A DNA stretch of 5,500 nt from Candidatus Aenigmatarchaeota archaeon (GTDB lineage: Archaea; Aenigmatarchaeota; Aenigmatarchaeia; QMZS01), in NCBI GenBank assembly GCA_003663295.1, contig QMZS01000068.1, forward strand, positions 1 through 5,500, in the 5' to 3' direction. Positions 1 through 5,500 of the stretch are shown here, in pieces. Each line of letters opens with the position of its first letter. Positions within the stretch are counted from its first letter, which is position 1. The position numbers and the translations under genes are program-made. The notes beneath the pieces are model-generated. The model was not told the origin of the DNA. It did no database searches and saw nothing but the letters and a program-made list of their open reading frames with translations.

Positions 1-1229
1 ACACCGCGTTGATAAAAATTGATGGAGAATTTGTTTTCGGTTTGATTGGTAACAAAGTTAAAATCGGCGACAAAGTCATCTCAATACCCGGAAAACTTGG
101 AAAAACAGAACAAGGTCTGCATATATACGGGGGACTTTGGGAATTAAAAAAAGAATTTAGCAAACCGCAAATCAGAAAATCAGAAACAAAAAGAGAACTT
201 CCTGATGAGAATATTGGAATTTCCGGTTATGGGGTTTATATTCCAAAGTACAGATTAGATTTATCTGCGCTAAATAATGTTTGGGGTCGTGAATTAAAAG
301 GAATTAAAAGTTTCCCCGGAAAATTTGAGGATCAGGGAAGCTACGCTTTGAACTGCAGTTTGGATGCATTAAAACATTCGGGTGTGGATGGGGATACAAT
401 TAAATTTATAGAAATCGGCAGTGAAAGCAAAATATACGCAGTAAAACCCACAGCAAGCATTGTGGCAGGTCTCCTAAAAACAGAAAATTGTTTCGCATCA
501 GATGTGGAATTTGCGTGCAAAGCAGGAACCCAGGCGATGGTAAATACCTTCAATTTTGTAAAAATAAATGGGGGTTCGGGACTTGCGATTGGAGCGGATT
601 CCGCTCAGGGAGCTCCGAATGATGAACTTGAAATAACCGCCGGGGATGGAAGCGCAGGTTTTGTGATTGGGGATAAAAAACCAATTGCATTGGTTGAAGG
701 ATACACAAGTTTTACAACAGATACAACAGATTTCTGGAGAAATGATGGGGACAAATTCCCGAAACATGCGGGAAGATTCTCAGGAGATCCTGCTTATTAC
801 AAACATGTTGAAACAGCAGCAAAAAACCTGATGAAAAAATTAAACCTTGAACCAAAAGATTTTGATTATGTAGTTTTCCACCAGCCAAATGGAAAATATC
901 CCCGAATTGTTGGAAAAAGATTAGGCTTCACCACAGAACAGGTTGAGCCTGGAATTAATTTTGAGTTTATCGGGAACACCTACTCCGCAAATTCCTTACT
1001 TGGTCTTGCGCGTGTTCTTGACATTGCCGCGCCTTACCAAAGAATACTTGTTGTCTCCTATGGTTCAGGGGCAGGAAGCGATGCAATATCATTCATCACC
1101 ACTCCAGAGATTGAAAACAAAAGAAATAGGATTGATAGGAGCGTTAAAAGTTGGGTTGGAGAAGAAGATGAAGATAATTTGATTATTGAAGATTATTCTG
1201 TTTATTTGAAGAATAAAGGAATTATTTGA
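1..1229 (+). CDS. DUF35 OB-fold / hydroxymethylglutaryl-CoA synthase fusion, 5' partial
   Basis: Archaeal-type HMG-CoA synthase, condensing acetoacetyl-CoA with acetyl-CoA in the mevalonate pathway that supplies isoprenoid membrane lipids; cytosolic. The frame is open to the window edge (codons start at base 3), so the true start lies upstream. Counting from the TTG at 9, residues 1-48 resemble the end of a DUF35 OB-fold (KIGDKV at 18-23, HIYGGLWEL near 38-46). Residues 50-68 are a charged linker, and HMGS begins at IGISGYGVYIPKYR. Expected catalytic residues are present: Glu139 (GSES), Cys170 (EFACKAG) and His291 (FHQPNGK), plus TTDTTDFWR and VVSYGSGAGSDA. The C-terminus (YLKNKGII) matches the usual family end. 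No ATG or GTG lies near residue 69 to start a stand-alone synthase; the only early candidates are TTG codons at 9 and 42, both inside the OB-fold. Archaeal HMGS, thiolase and DUF35 are usually separate, clustered genes. About 8 residues normally found before SxPG (residues 101-104) appear missing. The stop is TGA. Confidence 0.9.
   Translation, partial: TALIKIDGEFVFGLIGNKVKIGDKVISIPGKLGKTEQGLHIYGGLWELKKEFSKPQIRKSETKRELPDENIGISGYGVYIPKYRLDLSALNNVWGRELKGIKSFPGKFEDQGSYALNCSLDALKHSGVDGDTIKFIEIGSESKIYAVKPTASIVAGLLKTENCFASDVEFACKAGTQAMVNTFNFVKINGGSGLAIGADSAQGAPNDELEITAGDGSAGFVIGDKKPIALVEGYTSFTTDTTDFWRNDGDKFPKHAGRFSGDPAYYKHVETAAKNLMKKLNLEPKDFDYVVFHQPNGKYPRIVGKRLGFTTEQVEPGINFEFIGNTYSANSLLGLARVLDIAAPYQRILVVSYGSGAGSDAISFITTPEIENKRNRIDRSVKSWVGEEDEDNLIIEDYSVYLKNKGII
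291..310 (+). repeat. 10-bp perfect tandem duplication inside HMGS
   Basis: The decamer GAATTAAAAG occurs twice head to tail, encoding part of ELKGIK in the fused HMGS. It sits where the protein is shorter than the family norm. Ten bases is not a multiple of three, so removing one copy would destroy the frame. The repeat is certain; its origin by slippage is inference. Confidence 0.8.
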
Positions 1230-1240
1230 TTATAATCCTG

Positions 1241-1247
1241 AAAAAAA
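1241..1247 (-). terminator. T7 tract after the minus-strand transporter block
   Basis: On the minus strand, seven consecutive T residues follow directly after the TAA of the phosphatase pseudogene. Archaeal RNA polymerase commonly terminates at oligo-T tracts, so this is the likely 3' end of the ABC transporter transcript. It lies 11 bases beyond the convergent HMGS stop. I see no convincing hairpin. Confidence 0.45.
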
Positions 1248-1777
1248 TTAAATATTGAACTCTAAAACCTGACAATTATCTATCTTGGCATTCAACATTT
1301 CTTGATCAGATAAATCCTTATAATATCCATTGATTATCTGTAAAATCTCGCCATGATTAATAACCAGAATTATATCACAATCCAGTTTTTTTAAATAATC
1401 TAAAAAAGAAAATACCTTTATTTTTTCTTCCTGAAAAGATCCTCCACCACTAAATTTAAGATTAAAAATATCTGATTTTAATTTTTCAAAGAACTCTGAA
1501 ACCGATTTGCCTTCATAACCTAATTTTCTATCCTTTATGCGAGAATCTCCTTAAAAACAACTTCATGGTTTTTAGTGATTATTTCTGCAGTTTCCTAGGT
1601 TCTAGGAAAATCCGATATAAAAACCAAATCCAACTTGGTATCTTTAAATTTTTCTTTAGCCAATTCTGCCTGTTATTTTCCAAGTTCCGTTAAATGAACT
1701 TCTTTATTGGGATTATCATTGCACAGATTCAAAATATTATTATTTGTCTGACCATGCCTGACAAAATAAGATTTCAT
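1248..1777 (-). pseudogene. Decayed histidine phosphatase (phosphoglycerate mutase-like) gene
   Basis: Read on the minus strand from the ATG at 1777, the product begins MKSYFVRHGQTNNN, the RHG catalytic motif of the histidine phosphatase superfamily. LTELGK then stops at TAA (codon 35, 1675-1673), and the frame continues QAELAKEKFKDTKLDLVFIS. DFPRT meets a TAG (codon 61, 1597-1595), followed by ETAEII. Near 1538-1543 one base is missing; restoring it gives EILRIKDRKLGYEGKSVSEF, the expected acidic/Gly-rich stretch. The frame then runs to VINHGEIL, carrying the second catalytic His (about 1355-1353), and ends with TAA at 1250-1248. The reconstructed length is about 176 residues, normal for the family. 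It lies 20 bases after the permease stop and was probably the last gene of that transcript. The substrate cannot be told. Both premature stops could be CAA/CAG-to-stop transitions. The family call and the lesions are read directly; loss of function is inference. Confidence 0.85.
1591..1609. repeat. 8-bp inverted repeat with 3-base loop
   Basis: TTTCCTAG and CTAGGAAA flank a GTT loop, forming a perfect short hairpin. It lies inside the phosphatase pseudogene and includes its TAG stop. It may be chance or a by-product of decay; I assign no function. Confidence 0.5.
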
Positions 1778-1797
1778 AAAATTAACAGGAAAATAAT

Positions 1798-3018
1798 TTA
1801 TTCAAATCTCAATGCATCAACAGGATTTAATTTTGCAGCTTTCATTGCGGGAAGAATTCCTGATAAAGTACCAACCAAAAATGAAAATGCAAGGGAACCC
1901 AAAATTAATTCAGTTGAAAATGAAGCTTTTAACATAGCAAAGCCAGACTGGATGGCGAGATACTCGGCCAACTTTGCCAATCCGACTCCGACTCCGACTC
2001 CAATAATACCGCCGACCATTCCAAGCATTCCTGACTCAAACAGAAATAATAACATCACATGATAATTTTTTGCACCAATTGCTTTCATTATTCCAATCTC
2101 CCTTGTTCTTTCCAGAACTGAAGTGTACATTGTGTTCATTATTCCAATCCCTCCAACCATGAGAGAAATTGAAGCTATTGATATCAACACTGCATTAATT
2201 ACACCTAATATATCACTCACCATATTCATCAATTGCTCTGTGGTCTGCACCTGAAAACTCTCCTCACCTTCCTTCTCGCCTCTCGCACGTCTTATTTTAT
2301 GCCTCAAGATTTCCGCCAAATCAGAAGGATTGACATTTGATTTCATTTTCACCATAATCATTCCATATTCCCCAGCCATATCAAATAAGTCATCTGCGTT
2401 CTCAAGAGTTATGTACATTTGCAAATCATCTTGACTATTCCCTATCTTATCAATTATACCGCAAACAGTAAAAGGTTTGTCATCTATATAAATCTTATCC
2501 CTAATTCCCGGTCTTTTATTAAAATAATCTGTATAAGCAATATCATACCCTATCACAATTTCTCCATCTTTCCCGTCTTCCAGATCATGACCCTTGATTA
2601 TATTAAAATTATCCATGCTGGTAAAAATCTCCTGGGATTCATCGGTCGGCACCCCCGAAACCATCGTGTATTTTATTTCATCTTTGTATTTTACAGCAAT
2701 TGTTTTATATGCCACACCCCCAGCCAGGTCAACACCGCTCTGCCGTTTTATAACTTTCAAATCAGCTTCCGTTAAAGGGACTGCCGCAGTCATCATATTC
2801 ATCATCCCCACACCACCTGCACCCCCAGGCACGACCATTAGTTTATCAGAACCCATTGATTCAAATTGCCTATTTATTTCATTTTTCATACCATCGCCAA
2901 CAGAAATTAAAGACACAACTGCAGCAATGCCTATAAAAATTCCTATGATAGTTAATAGACTCCTCATTTTTCTATGGACCAAATTATTAATAGCAAATCT
3001 TAAAAAATCCCTTATCAT
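1798..3018 (-). CDS. MacB/FtsX-family ABC transporter permease
   Basis: Membrane subunit of a MacB/LolCDE-type ABC system. These use ATP hydrolysis to drive extracytoplasmic movements instead of ordinary transmembrane import. The 406 residues show the classic layout: a short cytosolic N-terminus (FLRFAINNLVHRKMRS), TM1 about 20-40, a large extracytoplasmic MacB_PCD domain about 45-265, then the FtsX domain with TM2 about 270-296, TM3 about 322-348 and TM4 about 370-390. VLERTREIGIMKAIGAK (301-317) is the cytosolic coupling segment that contacts the ATPase. AAKLNPVDALRFE is the typical family C-terminus, so the TAA stop is genuine. The extracytoplasmic domain opens with a Gly/Met-rich stretch (GGAGGVGMMNMM, 65-76). 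TM3 contains a GVGVGVG run encoded by a hexamer repeat. The gene starts 7 bases after the upstream gene's stop, suggesting translational coupling. The substrate is unknown; lipids, peptides and envelope proteins are all possible. Confidence 0.93.
   Translation of the reverse strand: MIRDFLRFAINNLVHRKMRSLLTIIGIFIGIAAVVSLISVGDGMKNEINRQFESMGSDKLMVVPGGAGGVGMMNMMTAAVPLTEADLKVIKRQSGVDLAGGVAYKTIAVKYKDEIKYTMVSGVPTDESQEIFTSMDNFNIIKGHDLEDGKDGEIVIGYDIAYTDYFNKRPGIRDKIYIDDKPFTVCGIIDKIGNSQDDLQMYITLENADDLFDMAGEYGMIMVKMKSNVNPSDLAEILRHKIRRARGEKEGEESFQVQTTEQLMNMVSDILGVINAVLISIASISLMVGGIGIMNTMYTSVLERTREIGIMKAIGAKNYHVMLLFLFESGMLGMVGGIIGVGVGVGLAKLAEYLAIQSGFAMLKASFSTELILGSLAFSFLVGTLSGILPAMKAAKLNPVDALRFE
1981..2001. 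repeat. Hexanucleotide tandem repeat, 3.5 copies
   Basis: TCCGAC is repeated three times and followed by TCC on the plus strand. Read on the minus strand it encodes alternating Gly-Val in TM3 of the permease (GVGVGVG, about 340-346). Slippage by one unit would add or remove two residues without breaking the frame. Confidence 0.85.
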
Positions 3019-3024
3019 TCTAAA

Positions 3025-3030
3025 ATCACT
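3025..3030 (-). promoter_or_regulatory. Shine-Dalgarno-like AGTGAT for the permease
   Basis: AGTGAT, close to the archaeal GGTGAT Shine-Dalgarno core, lies 6 bases before the permease ATG. It overlaps the last codon and TGA stop of the Ig-repeat gene. This supports the chosen ATG and suggests coupled translation of the two proteins. The other starts in the window lack an obvious Shine-Dalgarno sequence. Confidence 0.45.
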
Positions 3031-4249
3031 TGCTTTTCTTGGATGAGAAATAAGAACTCTTCTTTAATTTTTTGTACACCCAGTAACCAACGAAAAGTAA
3101 GATTATGAATATGATTGTGTTTGTGGTGCCTGTCGTATCAAGAACAAGATTATAATTTTTTAATTCTTCCTGAGTATAAAGTCTTAAATTAACAGCATAT
3201 TCGTCAGAATACATTTTATTATTAGCATCCTTGTAAACCAATTCTATTTTCAAGGGGTGTTCTTTTCCATTCTCTGGGGTGTGGATTTTGAAATCAACGG
3301 TATCATAATCATCAGAATCAAGAGAACCAATGTAAACCTCTGAAGGAGAAAGAATTTCATATCCGTCAGGTTTGAGAGAAATGGTTAAGAATTTTAAATC
3401 TATCAACCCTTTGTTAATAATATTTAAAGACACTGTTCCCGTCTGTCCCGCAGCCAGAATTCCGGATTTATCAATATTCACCGTTATCTCTGGTTCTGCG
3501 GTTACAATTAAAGTTACATAATTAGTTTTTGTATGATACACGCCCGCAGAATCATAATAAGAAATAAAAGTCAATATTTTGTAAGGACCGCATTCTGCAC
3601 TGGGGGAAACAAGCAAATCAAAATCCACGGTTTTTTCTTCTTTACTCCCGATAAGATAAATTTTCCTGTCCTCTGTTGAGTTTATTGACAGGAAAGTTGA
3701 ACCTGAAATATTTAGTTTTATATTCACATCTCTCAGATAAGAATCCGCCTCATTTTTTAATTTGATTTTAAGGTTGGTAATATCCCCCGGAGAAACTTCT
3801 CTGCTTTCAACTCCGGTTATTGCAAGGTTTGCATCCAGAGTCTGTATTACTATTTTCAGTTTTTTCTCAACCCAGATATTTCTGTCTTTTGTAGAATATT
3901 TAATTATTAATTCATTCTCGCCTTCAATTGCATCAGCCGCAATCCTAACTTTATATTCAATCACTGAATTATCCATCCCGTCCAAAGTTTTTATTTCTGT
4001 TGTTGCATTTTCTCCTTCATCAAGAGAAAAAGGATAGGTTGGAACTAAAACAACCAACAAATCTTCTGCTTTCTCATTTCCAAAATTTTCCACATTAACC
4101 CAAACAGATAAATATTCTCCAGGTTGCGCCGGGCTTGGTTCATACCTCATAGGTATTATATTTATTGCAGGTCCATCCGCATACACAACCATAGGGATAA
4201 TTCCTGTTAACAAAACTGCAATTAATAAACTGAATAATATTTGTCTCAT
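3026..4249 (-). CDS. Secreted, membrane-anchored Ig-like repeat protein (COG1361-like)
   Basis: A 407-residue extracytoplasmic protein, probably the outer partner of the adjacent ATPase and permease. Residues 1-24 form a signal peptide (hydrophobic core about 4-22, likely cleavage after VVYA). Three beta-rich repeats follow at about 28-137, 139-250 and 252-358. They share phrases of the NEW3/CARDB type: EPSPAQPGEYLSVWVNVENFG, REVSPGDITNLKIKLKNEA and KSGILAAGQTGTVSLNIINKG. A single TM helix spans about 377-392, and a Lys/Ser-rich cytosolic tail ends the protein. Possible N-glycosylation sequons are NAT at 81, NIS at 180 and NST at 190. Genes of this shape often sit between MacB-like ATPases and permeases in archaea, which matches this order; the exact role is not established. 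The start lies 33 bases after the ATPase stop with no clear ribosome-binding site. A small inverted repeat (CTTTAA, TAT loop, TTAAAG; 4260-4274) falls in that gap. The stop is TGA. Confidence 0.85.
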   Translation of the reverse strand: MRQILFSLLIAVLLTGIIPMVVYADGPAINIIPMRYEPSPAQPGEYLSVWVNVENFGNEKAEDLLVVLVPTYPFSLDEGENATTEIKTLDGMDNSVIEYKVRIAADAIEGENELIIKYSTKDRNIWVEKKLKIVIQTLDANLAITGVESREVSPGDITNLKIKLKNEADSYLRDVNIKLNISGSTFLSINSTEDRKIYLIGSKEEKTVDFDLLVSPSAECGPYKILTFISYYDSAGVYHTKTNYVTLIVTAEPEITVNIDKSGILAAGQTGTVSLNIINKGLIDLKFLTISLKPDGYEILSPSEVYIGSLDSDDYDTVDFKIHTPENGKEHPLKIELVYKDANNKMYSDEYAVNLRLYTQEELKNYNLVLDTTGTTNTIIFIILLFVGYWVYKKLKKSSYFSSKKSK

Positions 4250-4282
4250 AATTAAATATCTTTAATATTTAAAGGAATCAGC

Positions 4283-4966
4283 TCATTTATTTTTCTCAAT
4301 TTTTTCAATCTTTCCGTCTTTGATATGCACAATTTTATCTGCATAATGAGCGAGAGAAGCATCGTGAGTTACAAGGATTACTGTTTTTCCTTCTTTATTC
4401 ATCTCCTTCAAACCTTCCATAATTTTTTTTCCGGTTTTTGAATCTAGGTTTCCTGTTGGCTCATCCCCAAGCACTATTTTCGGATCTGTTGCCAAAGACC
4501 TCGCAACCGCAACCCTCTGTTGTTCTCCCCCGCTCAATTCTGCGGGTCTATGGTCTACTCGGTGGCCCAACCCAACATATTCAATTAATTCCTTTGCTCT
4601 TTTTTTCCTCTCTATCGCAGGCATATTCTGGAAAACCATAGGGAGCATTACATTTTCTAAAACCGTAAGTGTCCTAAATATATTAAAAGTCTGAAATATA
4701 AATCCTATTGTTTTTCCTCTTATTGTTGCAAGTTCGCTCTCTGAAAATTTTGAAATATCTTTCCCCTCCAAAAAAACACCCCCTTGTGTGGGTATGTCCA
4801 GACAACCAACAATATGCATTAATGTTGATTTCCCAGAACCACTTGGTCCGAAAATTGCAACAAACTCGCCTTCCATTATTCTAAGGTTTACCTTATCTAA
4901 AGCATAAACCTTGTTATTACCCATCTTATAAATTTTTGAAACATTTTTTAATTCTATTATTGGCAT
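4283..4966 (-). CDS. MacB/LolD-type ABC transporter ATPase
   Basis: Cytosolic ATPase that powers the MacB-like permease downstream. The 227 residues are a full-length single nucleotide-binding domain with every motif intact: Walker A GPSGSGKST at 40-48, Q-loop Gln92 (FQTFN), signature LSGGEQQR at 144-151, Walker B KIVLGDEP at 163-170 with catalytic Glu169, D-loop GNLD at 172-175 and switch His201 (LVTHD). The DEPTGNLD phrase and the length are typical of the MacB/LolD/FtsE branch. The protein ends in a Lys/Glu-rich tail. It is the first gene of the apparent three-gene block ATPase, Ig-repeat protein, permease. The ATG at 4966 has no Shine-Dalgarno sequence. A T6A4 tract centred about 20 bases upstream could serve as a TATA element, so a leaderless or very short-leader transcript is possible. 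The stop is TGA. Confidence 0.95.
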   Translation of the reverse strand: MPIIELKNVSKIYKMGNNKVYALDKVNLRIMEGEFVAIFGPSGSGKSTLMHIVGCLDIPTQGGVFLEGKDISKFSESELATIRGKTIGFIFQTFNIFRTLTVLENVMLPMVFQNMPAIERKKRAKELIEYVGLGHRVDHRPAELSGGEQQRVAVARSLATDPKIVLGDEPTGNLDSKTGKKIMEGLKEMNKEGKTVILVTHDASLAHYADKIVHIKDGKIEKIEKNK

Positions 4967-4984
4967 AATAGAATTCTTTCTTTT

Positions 4985-5012
4985 AAAAAAGAGTTATCAA
5001 TTTTCTAAATTG
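4985..5012 (-). terminator. Stem-loop plus T6 terminator after the 118-aa gene
   Basis: On the minus strand, 13 bases after the stop of the 118-aa gene, CAATTT and AAATTG pair around an AGA loop. ATAACTC and six T residues follow. The stem is AT-rich and weak, but the T tract alone suits archaeal termination. The same T tract also falls in the likely promoter region of the ATPase gene. Confidence 0.45.
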
Positions 5013-5025
5013 GTGAAAGATAAAA

Positions 5026-5382
5026 TCATACTTCTCCATACCTTTTTCTAAATTTTTCCCAATACGCTTTAGGTATCTGATATTGGTTATCACCTAAACA
5101 AATATTAACAGAACAATCTGCCTGCACATCACTTCTGCGATTTGTAGATTTAAACTCTGTTTCTGCTCTTTCCATTGCATCTTTAAGAGTCCCTCTATAT
5201 TCTGTTCTTGTGGATTCTTCTCCATCATCCTCCCACAATGACTTAAAGTGCACTATATAAGTCGCTTCATCAATATTTGTTTGTTCTAAAACTCTTAATA
5301 ATTCCTTTGTTGATCTAATTCCTACTTCACAGTCTTTAATTTTTTTATTAAGGAAATTTCTTAAATATGATTCTATATGCAT
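5026..5382 (-). CDS. Hypothetical protein, 118 aa
   Basis: I do not recognise this protein. It is soluble, with no signal peptide, membrane segment or Cys-pair metal site. The first third (about 1-35) looks helical and charged (FLNKKIKDCEVGIRSTKELLRVLEQ). Then comes a likely beta strand (ATYIVHFKSLW), an acidic patch (EDDGEES), a helix (LKDAMERAETEF) and a C-terminal strand-helix segment (SVNICLGDNQYQIPKAYWEKFRKRYG). This alpha/beta pattern and the ordinary composition argue for a real gene. The ATG at 5382 is the only good start and has no Shine-Dalgarno sequence. The gene is divergent from uL3 across 81 bases. It is separated from the downstream ATPase by 59 bases holding a terminator-like hairpin, so it is probably its own transcript. 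The stop is TGA. Confidence 0.7.
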   Translation of the reverse strand: MHIESYLRNFLNKKIKDCEVGIRSTKELLRVLEQTNIDEATYIVHFKSLWEDDGEESTRTEYRGTLKDAMERAETEFKSTNRRSDVQADCSVNICLGDNQYQIPKAYWEKFRKRYGEV

Positions 5383-5391
5383 ATTATATAT

Positions 5392-5411
5392 TCTTAATAA
5401 TATTAATAAGA
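5392..5411. promoter_or_regulatory. Near-perfect 20-bp palindrome in divergent intergenic region
   Basis: TCTTAATAATATTAATAAGA is symmetric except for one mismatched pair. It begins 9 bases upstream of the 118-aa gene's ATG, between two divergent genes, where a dimeric regulator could bind. The surroundings are very AT-rich, so chance is a real alternative. Confidence 0.3.
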
Positions 5412-5436
5412 GTCTCTGTTTTAAAAAATCCCTCTA

Positions 5437-5450
5437 TTTTAAATTTATAA
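5437..5450 (+). promoter_or_regulatory. TATA-like promoter element for uL3
   Basis: TTTTAAATTTATAA resembles an archaeal TATA box. The centre of its first half lies about 24 bases before the uL3 ATG, which would place transcription initiation at or next to the start codon. No Shine-Dalgarno sequence lies between it and the ATG, consistent with a leaderless mRNA. No clear BRE is visible. Confidence 0.45.
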
Positions 5451-5463
5451 TCTAAATTATACA

Positions 5464-5500
5464 ATGGCAACACCACATGGACCTAGAAGAGGAAGTTTAC
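5464..5500 (+). CDS. rpl3: Large ribosomal subunit protein uL3, 3' partial
   Basis: Only the first 12 codons are in the window, MATPHGPRRGSL. The PRRGSL phrase right after a short N-terminus is characteristic of archaeal and eukaryotic L3 (PR-x-GS-[LM]). uL3 is an early-assembling 23S rRNA-binding protein that reaches toward the peptidyl-transferase centre. In archaea it usually opens a ribosomal cluster followed by uL4, uL23 and uL2, so that cluster is expected to the right of the window. The ATG is preceded by an AT-rich promoter-like region with no ribosome-binding site. The call rests on a short peptide, so it is likely but not certain. Confidence 0.75.
   Translation, partial: MATPHGPRRGSL

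Noticed and set aside
9..11. TTG as the start codon of the HMGS gene
   Set aside because: It falls inside a strand of the OB-fold, the frame stays open to the window edge, and a start here would leave half a domain. The gene most likely begins upstream.
341..767. Minus-strand open frames opposite HMGS
   Set aside because: They are shadows of a gene with intact catalytic motifs on the plus strand.
1386..1392. T7 tract as the HMGS terminator
   Set aside because: It lies over 150 bases past the HMGS stop, within the pseudogene coding sequence, and can be explained by the Lys-Lys codons read on the other strand.
1230..1797. A non-coding RNA or regulatory island in the gap between HMGS and the permease
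   Set aside because: Nearly the whole stretch is accounted for by the decayed histidine phosphatase reading frame.
1694..2062. 122-codon open frame on the plus strand
   Set aside because: It is antisense to the permease 3' end and the phosphatase pseudogene, with low-complexity Pro/Thr-rich product and no family resemblance.
2419..3046. Plus-strand open frames of 118 and 150 codons
   Set aside because: They lie entirely opposite the well-supported permease gene and its junction with the Ig-repeat gene, and their products show no recognisable domain.
1..5500. tRNA, rRNA, CRISPR arrays, insertion sequences or attachment sites
   Set aside because: No cloverleaf-like segments, regularly spaced repeats, transposase motifs or long terminal inverted repeats were seen on either strand.

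Overview
This AT-rich window looks archaeal. Three things point that way: an archaeal-type HMG-CoA synthase of the mevalonate pathway, the first residues of an archaeal/eukaryotic-type ribosomal protein uL3 at the right edge, and an ABC cassette in the common archaeal arrangement of MacB-like ATPase, secreted Ig-like-repeat protein and MacB-like permease. The lineage cannot be fixed from this window. A small-genome (DPANN-like) or AT-rich euryarchaeal host would fit, but that is inference.

Layout. Positions 1-1229 (+) hold the 3' part of a gene encoding the end of a DUF35-type OB-fold joined in frame to a complete HMG-CoA synthase. In characterised archaea these are separate proteins that form a complex with thiolase. 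Facing it on the minus strand is a block running right to left: ATPase (4966-4283), secreted membrane-anchored protein (4249-3026), permease (3018-1798), then a decayed histidine-phosphatase gene (1777-1248). The decayed gene has two in-frame stops and a one-base frameshift. A T7 tract follows its stop and probably ends the transcript.

Upstream of the ATPase, also on the minus strand, is a 118-aa protein I do not recognise (5382-5026). It has its own stem-loop/T-tract terminator. It is divergent from uL3, which begins at 5464 (+) and continues past the window. The 81-bp gap between them holds a near-perfect 20-bp palindrome and a TATA-like element placed for a leaderless uL3 transcript.

How the genes work together. 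The ATPase and permease should form one MacB/LolCDE-like mechanotransmission machine, with the Ig-repeat protein as its extracytoplasmic partner. HMG-CoA synthase feeds isoprenoid-lipid synthesis, and the fused OB-fold probably helps hand acetoacetyl-CoA over from thiolase. The most notable points are the DUF35-HMGS fusion, an apparent loss of about 8 residues in a conserved HMGS segment exactly where a 10-bp perfect tandem repeat sits, and the phosphatase pseudogene reconstructed from a stretch that otherwise looks non-coding.
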